NCBI GenBank assembly: GCA_016291495.1
Contig: JAEEXI010000020.1
Location: 1-54,097, forward strand
Direction of reading: 5' to 3'
Source of the DNA: Prevotella sp.
Lineage (GTDB): Bacteria > Bacteroidota > Bacteroidia > Bacteroidales > Bacteroidaceae
Length of the DNA stretch: 54,097 nucleotides
A program made the translations under genes and the position numbers. Each line of letters begins with the position of its first letter. Position 1 is the stretch's first letter. The notes under the pieces are model-generated. The model was not told where the DNA came from. It searched no databases and saw only the letters and a program-made list of their open reading frames with translations. Below are positions 50,013 through 54,097 of this stretch, in pieces.

Positions 50013-50071
50013 TTATCATCTAATCCTTCGCAAAAAGAATATGGCCGCCCTGTTGCAGACGACCATATCCG

Positions 50072-51013
50072 TTACGATTTGCTGGTGCCACCGCCTCCGC
50101 CAGCGTTATTGAGATAGAACTCAGATTCCATGTCAATCTCAGGCGTCTTGTAGCTGTATTCTACAGCCTTTGCCAGACTGCACAGGTCGGGGCCGAAGCC
50201 AGCCTCGTTGAGCACCAATTGACAGTTGCTGCGTAGCCAGTTGCCACTCATGTCCTCGCGGCTGACGATGATACCGGCTGCCACCACGTCGCCGCCACGG
50301 CCCAGCACAAAGTTGAAGTGGTCGGTGTCAAAAGCGAAGGTCATGAAGTTCGGCTCGTTCTTTCGGTTCGCACAGGGGTACTCACCTTGGCTGTCCACTA
50401 TTTCCGTCGTCATAGGGGCTCCTGAGCCGTCGCTATTGCGAGGGTCGAGCACGAGACGGGCATACGCCACTTCGTACTTTCCTTCACGCTTCTGCACGGT
50501 GACGAACGTCACCATGTCGCCGCGTTGCAGATTCCACGCCGTGACAAAGTCGGCATAGGTAGGGCCGGGCAAGTTGACATAGGCGATGTGGCCCTCTTCA
50601 GCACTGATGCCCACCGTTACCTCCGGCAGATGGCCCTCCGAAATGATGGCTGCGAAGGGCGTCCACTTCAAGCTATTAATAGGAGTGAACTGATAGAACT
50701 GATCCAGCTCCTGACCCCGTTCCACAAGCGTTGTCGCATGCTCACGAAGGTACTTCAGGTTGACTTTCTTGAACTTGTTCATACACTCAAAGGCGTTGTC
50801 GTAGTCTTCGAACGTATGGTTACAGATTTCCTTCAACATGCTATAACTCTTGATTACAGCCTTGAGAAGGACCCGCTGTAGCGACTGGTCCTCTGTCTTA
50901 GGATTCTTCGGCGTAGTGATTGTCCGAGCGATGGTCTTCCCTCCACGCTGGTAGTACGTCCTGTTACCGAACCTTCCGATAGCACCGTACATGTCTTTCG
51001 TCATTTCTGCCAT
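50072..51013 (-). CDS. Uncharacterised protein, DUF6266-like
   Basis: 313 residues, no signal peptide. The N-terminus (MYGAIGRFGNRTYYQRGGK, then TTPKNPKTEDQSLQR) resembles DUF6266 proteins, whose function is unknown and whose short basic start recalls phage or conjugative-element structural proteins. The middle is beta-rich (LQRGDMVTFVTVQK). The C-terminus is a GGGGG-TSKS tail. It stands alone between convergent HAD and divergent SDR genes with no phage gene near. A tandem 11-bp array lies in its predicted leader. Confidence 0.65.
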   Translation of the reverse strand: MAEMTKDMYGAIGRFGNRTYYQRGGKTIARTITTPKNPKTEDQSLQRVLLKAVIKSYSMLKEICNHTFEDYDNAFECMNKFKKVNLKYLREHATTLVERGQELDQFYQFTPINSLKWTPFAAIISEGHLPEVTVGISAEEGHIAYVNLPGPTYADFVTAWNLQRGDMVTFVTVQKREGKYEVAYARLVLDPRNSDGSGAPMTTEIVDSQGEYPCANRKNEPNFMTFAFDTDHFNFVLGRGGDVVAAGIIVSREDMSGNWLRSNCQLVLNEAGFGPDLCSLAKAVEYSYKTPEIDMESEFYLNNAGGGGGTSKS

Positions 51014-51078
51014 AATTCTACTTCATTTTATTTCATTTTTTACTCTATTTCTACTCTACTATATCTCTAAATATATGA

Positions 51079-51133
51079 ATTGGGGATATATTGGAGATAT
51101 ATTGGAGATGTATTGGAGATATATTGGAGATAT
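51079..51133. repeat. 11-bp tandem repeat array, five copies
   Basis: ATTGGGGATAT, ATTGGAGATAT, ATTGGAGATGT, ATTGGAGATAT, ATTGGAGATAT, no gaps. The array lies between the promoter and the start codon of the minus-strand DUF6266-like gene, so it would be transcribed at the very start of the leader. Confidence 0.85.
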
Positions 51134-51141
51134 GATAGTGG

Positions 51142-51177
51142 CAAAGGTAAGGATTTTATTTGAATCCTCCAAGCAAA
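51142..51177 (-). promoter_or_regulatory. Probable promoter of the DUF6266-like gene
   Basis: Minus-strand -7 box TACCTTTG (51142-51149), with TTTG at 51174-51177, 24 nt away (long). Predicted start near 51135, immediately before the 11-bp array. Confidence 0.5.
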
Positions 51178-51314
51178 ACGCGAGAAATCTTATTCTTTTT
51201 GTGGAAAACGGGTGCAATTGAGCTACGCTCGATGGTTTTCACAATGCCGTTTATCCCAAATATTTGGTTGTCTCGGCAATTTTATGTAACTTCGCAGCGT
51301 CAACAGATAAGAGT

Positions 51315-52070
51315 ATGAACAAAATTGTATTGATCACAGGAGCCACAAGCGGGATAGGACTCGCCTGTGCAAGGAAGTTCGCCGAGAATGGCGACAAGCT
51401 GATTCTGACGGGAAGGAACGAACACCGTCTGAATGAGATCAGAAGTCAACTAAAGGAAAAAGGTGCGGACGTTCTGACGCTGGCTTTCGACGTGAGAGAC
51501 CGCGAGAAGGCGGCGAAGTACATTCGGGAATTGCCGACAGAATGGCAGGAGATTGATGTGCTGGTGAATAACGCAGGCTTGGCGCTGGGTCTGGAACCCG
51601 AGTATGAGGGCAACCCTGACGACTGGGAGACGATGATCGACACGAATATCAAGGGGCTGCTCACGATGACGCGCCTCGTGGTGCCCGGCATGGTGGAGCG
51701 CAATCGCGGACACATCATCAATGTCGGCTCCGTAGCTGGCGATGCTGCCTACGCTGGCGGTAACGTCTATTGCGCTACGAAGGCTGCCGTCAAAGCGCTC
51801 TCAGATGGCCTGCGCATCGATGTGGCCAATACCGCCATCCGTGTGACGAACCTGAAGCCCGGACTTGTGGAGACTAATTTCAGTAATGTCCGTTTCCACG
51901 GGGACAACGACCGTGCCGCCACCGTCTATAAGGGCATCAAACCCTTGACAGGTGACGACATTGCCGACGTAGCTGTCTATGCCGCCAACGCCCCTGAGCA
52001 CGTACAGATTGCCGAGGTACTGATACTGGCCACCCATCAGGCCAGCGGCAGCGTCATCGTCAGAAAATGA
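51315..52070 (+). CDS. Short-chain dehydrogenase (YdfG-like, 3-hydroxy acid type)
   Basis: 251 residues, classical SDR. LITGATSGIGLACARKF (NADP binding), VLVNNAGLALG, and catalytic Ser/Tyr/Lys in NVGSVAGDAAYAGGNVYCATKAA. It resembles the YdfG group that oxidises L-allo-threonine/3-hydroxy acids, though the substrate is not readable here. The start at 51315 is used because the upstream in-frame ATG (51264) adds residues that precede the TAACTTCG -7-like box (about 51287-51294). Confidence 0.93.
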   Translation: MNKIVLITGATSGIGLACARKFAENGDKLILTGRNEHRLNEIRSQLKEKGADVLTLAFDVRDREKAAKYIRELPTEWQEIDVLVNNAGLALGLEPEYEGNPDDWETMIDTNIKGLLTMTRLVVPGMVERNRGHIINVGSVAGDAAYAGGNVYCATKAAVKALSDGLRIDVANTAIRVTNLKPGLVETNFSNVRFHGDNDRAATVYKGIKPLTGDDIADVAVYAANAPEHVQIAEVLILATHQASGSVIVRK

Positions 52071-52079
52071 AATGGTAGT

Positions 52080-52382
52080 ATGAAAAAGACTGTTACAATA
52101 ATACTGATGGTACTTGCGACCGCAATGGTTGGGGCGCAGGACATGGCACATTACAAACGGGTGATAAAAGAGCTGAGCAGCGCCAAGTATCAGGGGCGCG
52201 GCTATGCCAAGGACGGTGCCAATAAAGCTGGGCGATTCTTGCAGCGAGAGTTCCAGAATGCTGGTGTGGATGAAGTGACGCTACAGCCCTTCAAGTTGGG
52301 TAACTTAAATGGTTACTTATCGCAGCACGAACCTGTGACATATTGCTGCGCGAGACGGGGAGTGATTCGTGGCAATGCTTGA
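52080..52382 (+). pseudogene. Truncated M28-family aminopeptidase gene (N-terminus only)
   Basis: Signal peptide (VTIILMVLATAMVGAQ) and about 55 mature residues (SSAKYQGRGYAKDGANKAGR ... VTLQPFKL) look like the start of a Bacteroidales M28 zinc aminopeptidase. After about 52296 the family sequence stops. The frame then runs antisense through the 3' end of the LytTR gene to an unrelated stop. All metal-binding residues are missing. A deletion apparently joined the two genes. Confidence 0.75.
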
Positions 52383-53199
52383 TAAGCAGCTGTGTGGAGC
52401 CGGAATGTGAAGTGATTTGTTCTACCTGACCAAGGTTGACCAGGAAGGCACGATGGCAGCGGACAACCATCGGATACCCTTGCAGCGTTTCCTCCATTTG
52501 TTTCATAGTGGCACGAAGCATGTCGGTATACACCTGATCGTCGCGTAGATGGTTGACCTTGACGTAGTTGCCAACGGCTTCAATAAATAATAGGTCGGAA
52601 ATCTGGAGCGTCACCGATTCGTTGGTCGTGCCAGTGAGCGTAAGTCCCTGACTTTGACAATCGGTAGATTCAGGTGCCTGCTGGAGAGGCTTTTCACTCG
52701 GTTTTTCCGATTGTATCTCCTTCAATTGCTCATTCAGCAATCTCGTTTCTTCCAATTCCATCGCCAGATACTTGCTGCGGAACTTGAAGCGCCAGTAGAG
52801 TCCGATGGCGAAGGAGCAGAAGGCGATGATGACGAGAGTTTCAAGGAAATTAACCACAGAGAACAGATTACCCGCTACACGGTCGCTCAGCACGAAGTGG
52901 CGGTAGAGACAGATGCCCAGTGCCACGAGTGGCGTGTTGATGAACTGAAACCAGAGGTTGCGGCGGATGATGTATTCGGCGCCCTTCTTGAACGACCTCG
53001 GCATCTTGACGACATACTTCAGGATGATGTCGGTCAACATACATATTGAGAATCCTATCACCCAGAAGGCTGCCAGATGCACGTAAGCCTGCCACTGCCA
53101 AGCATCCAATCCGAAGGGCTTGAATACGGCCAGCGCCACTACCATAAATGTAGTGCTGATGATTCTCGTCGTTATCGTTTCTTTACGTCCCTGCTTCAT
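52291..53199 (-). CDS. LytTR-domain membrane regulator
   Basis: 302 residues. Four hydrophobic segments (about 12-30, 38-60, 85-105, 115-135) are followed by a coiled-coil linker (about 140-170, YLAMELEETRLLNEQLKEIQ) and a C-terminal LytTR DNA-binding domain (about 190-295: FIEAVGNYVKV, MVVRCHRAFLVN, LPVSRSN). It fits the class of membrane-bound LytTR regulators that sense without a response-regulator receiver. Its stop codon lies inside the M28 remnant. -7 box at 53223-53230. Confidence 0.9.
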   Translation of the reverse strand: MKQGRKETITTRIISTTFMVVALAVFKPFGLDAWQWQAYVHLAAFWVIGFSICMLTDIILKYVVKMPRSFKKGAEYIIRRNLWFQFINTPLVALGICLYRHFVLSDRVAGNLFSVVNFLETLVIIAFCSFAIGLYWRFKFRSKYLAMELEETRLLNEQLKEIQSEKPSEKPLQQAPESTDCQSQGLTLTGTTNESVTLQISDLLFIEAVGNYVKVNHLRDDQVYTDMLRATMKQMEETLQGYPMVVRCHRAFLVNLGQVEQITSHSGSTQLLIKHCHESLPVSRSNMSQVRAAISNHLSYPT

Positions 53200-53222
53200 A
53201 CATAGTTCGCAGTTTCAAGCCG

Positions 53223-53230
53223 CAAAGGTA
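53223..53230 (-). promoter_or_regulatory. -7 box of the LytTR regulator gene
   Basis: Minus-strand TACCTTTG, 23 bases upstream of the ATG. No clear -33 TTTG. Confidence 0.55.
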
Positions 53231-53348
53231 CGAATTATAAGTGACATTCGTCACATTTCCATGCAGAATATCCCAGAAATTTGGTGCTTTCCGCAACTAT
53301 TCGTAACTTCGCAGCGTCTAAATAATAAAGAATTATTGAAATACTAAC

Positions 53349-53969
53349 ATGAATATTAGATTAGAAGAAACAAAAGATTACCGTGAGGTGGAGAACCTCA
53401 CACGCGAGGCATTCTGGAACGTCTATCGTCCAGGATGCACAGAGCATTATGTGCTTAATCAGTTTAGAACAAATCCCGACTTCATCCCAGAGTTGGACTT
53501 TGTGATGGAGGATAGTGATAAGATTATCGGTCATGTGATGTTTTCCAAGGCAGAGATTATGCTTGACGATGGAACGGTGTTCCCTTCTTGGACTTTCGGT
53601 CCCATCAGCATCCATCCGGACTACAAGCGCAAGGGCTACGGCCTAAAACTACTGCTATATGCAATAGAGAAAGCCAAGGAGATGGGTATTGGTCTTCTGC
53701 AGATGGAAGGTAATATCGAGTTCTATAAGCACGCAGGTTTCAACCTTGCAAGCAAGATGAATATTCACTATCACGCCGAGCCTCACGATGCCGAAGTACC
53801 TTACTTCCTCGCTCAAGAACTGATTCCTGGCTATTGGGGTAATCGTGAGGGAACTTATTGTCCGCCCAAGGGCTACTTCGTGGCAGACGAAAATCCAGAG
53901 GCTTTCGAAGCCTACGAAGCCTCCTTCCCTCGGAAGGAGAAACTTCGCCTACCAGGTCAATTAGGGTAA
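53349..53969 (+). CDS. GNAT N-acetyltransferase (YhbS-like)
   Basis: 206 residues. Acetyl-CoA-binding motif A is seen as FGPISIHPDYKRKGYGLKLL (about 82-101), with the RxxGxG/A pyrophosphate loop as KRKGYG. The pattern FYKHAGF follows. The C-terminal extension (PEAFEAYEASFPRKEKL) is typical of the YhbS/COG3153 group. Substrate unknown. A TAACTTCG -7-like box at 53304-53311 precedes it. It lies two bases before the next acetyltransferase. Confidence 0.9.
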   Translation: MNIRLEETKDYREVENLTREAFWNVYRPGCTEHYVLNQFRTNPDFIPELDFVMEDSDKIIGHVMFSKAEIMLDDGTVFPSWTFGPISIHPDYKRKGYGLKLLLYAIEKAKEMGIGLLQMEGNIEFYKHAGFNLASKMNIHYHAEPHDAEVPYFLAQELIPGYWGNREGTYCPPKGYFVADENPEAFEAYEASFPRKEKLRLPGQLG

Positions 53970-53971
53970 TA

Positions 53972-54097
53972 ATGGAAACAAATCGTATCATATTGCGTCC
54001 TTGGCGAGACAGTGACGCGGAGACGCTGTTCAAGTGGGCTTCCGATCCGGAAGTCGGACCTCGTGCCGGATGGGCACCACATCAGAGTGTGGAAGAG
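53972..54097 (+). CDS. GNAT acetyltransferase (RimJ/RimL-like), 5' part only
   Basis: The first 42 codons run to the window edge: METNRIILRPWRDSDAETLF followed by KWASDPEVGPRAGW. This N-terminal RLILRPW...D pattern and the following WASDPEV are characteristic of RimJ/RimL-type acetyltransferases. It starts two bases after the preceding GNAT gene and is co-transcribed with it. Confidence 0.85.
   Translation, partial: METNRIILRPWRDSDAETLFKWASDPEVGPRAGWAPHQSVEE

Noticed and set aside
50040..50080. ATATGG...CCATAT as a terminator between the HAD and DUF6266-like genes
   Set aside because: The stem is only six bases with a long loop and no T-run on either strand.

Overview
The window is a piece of chromosome from a Bacteroidales bacterium, most likely Prevotella or a close relative. 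The evidence is: the 5' end of a Bacteroidetes-type 16S rRNA gene at the left edge; promoters of the TTTG-N19..23-TAnnTTTG type with no Shine-Dalgarno signals; SusC/SusD, BACON and DUF4302 proteins; a SpeB/interpain-like C10 protease with a likely type IX secretion tail; and a CcsBA/NrfHA nitrite-ammonification set. Everything here is read by eye. Family names rest on motifs and remembered family features, not on searches.

Layout. 1-410: the 16S gene reads leftward off the window behind its promoter, boxA-like element and leader. 411-6244: an OmpA-type lipoprotein (minus), then purL coupled to two half-size chromate transporters (plus). 6241-9657: a minus-strand operon of pectinesterase, CE7 acetyl esterase and a second esterase for trimming plant cell-wall esters. 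9784-12667: an outer-membrane barrel and the C10 protease, both minus. 13070-21984: a five-gene operon of SusC, SusD, zinc metallohydrolase lipoprotein, DUF4302 and BACON lipoproteins, ending in a strong terminator. 21985-22620: a repeat-rich intergenic stretch. 22627-29274: a DUF1460 cell-wall amidase-like protein and LicD (plus), facing metG, a cytidylyltransferase-PLP enzyme fusion and an opine-type dehydrogenase (minus). These last look like a route to an amino-alcohol phosphate decoration of a surface glycan. 29352-32325: a TonB-type barrel, a GH67-like remnant, a small orphan protein and a flavodoxin-family protein. 32557-36892: free-methionine-sulfoxide reductase, rhodanese lipoprotein, a broken ketopantoate-reductase-like gene, an unusual DUF3089/cyclohexadienyl-dehydratase-like fusion and an SMP-30 protein, with two copies of a dispersed repeat carrying back-to-back promoters. 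37037-44852: a nitroreductase lipoprotein, a GC-rich NAD-dependent epimerase-like gene, a Gfo/Idh/MocA oxidoreductase, an iron alcohol dehydrogenase, a thioredoxin-hydrolase fusion, a secreted hydrolase and a DUF1593 nucleoside-hydrolase-like protein. 44968-50012: a probable six-gene operon nrfH-nrfA-ccsBA-TSCPD-zinc ribbon-HAD. 50072-54097: an orphan protein behind an 11-bp tandem array, an SDR, a truncated M28 peptidase, a LytTR membrane regulator and two GNAT acetyltransferases, the last cut by the window edge.

The strongest leads for new biology are the LicD/cytidylyltransferase-PLP/opine-dehydrogenase set, the DUF3089-PheC-like fusion, an in-frame pair of palindromes inside ccsBA, a repeated 38-bp bidirectional promoter module with fixed geometry, and several tandem arrays with 7-, 11- and 22-bp periods in leaders, intergenic DNA and coding sequence. 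At least three genes (GH67-like, ketopantoate reductase-like, M28) are truncated relics, so the region has been rearranged repeatedly.
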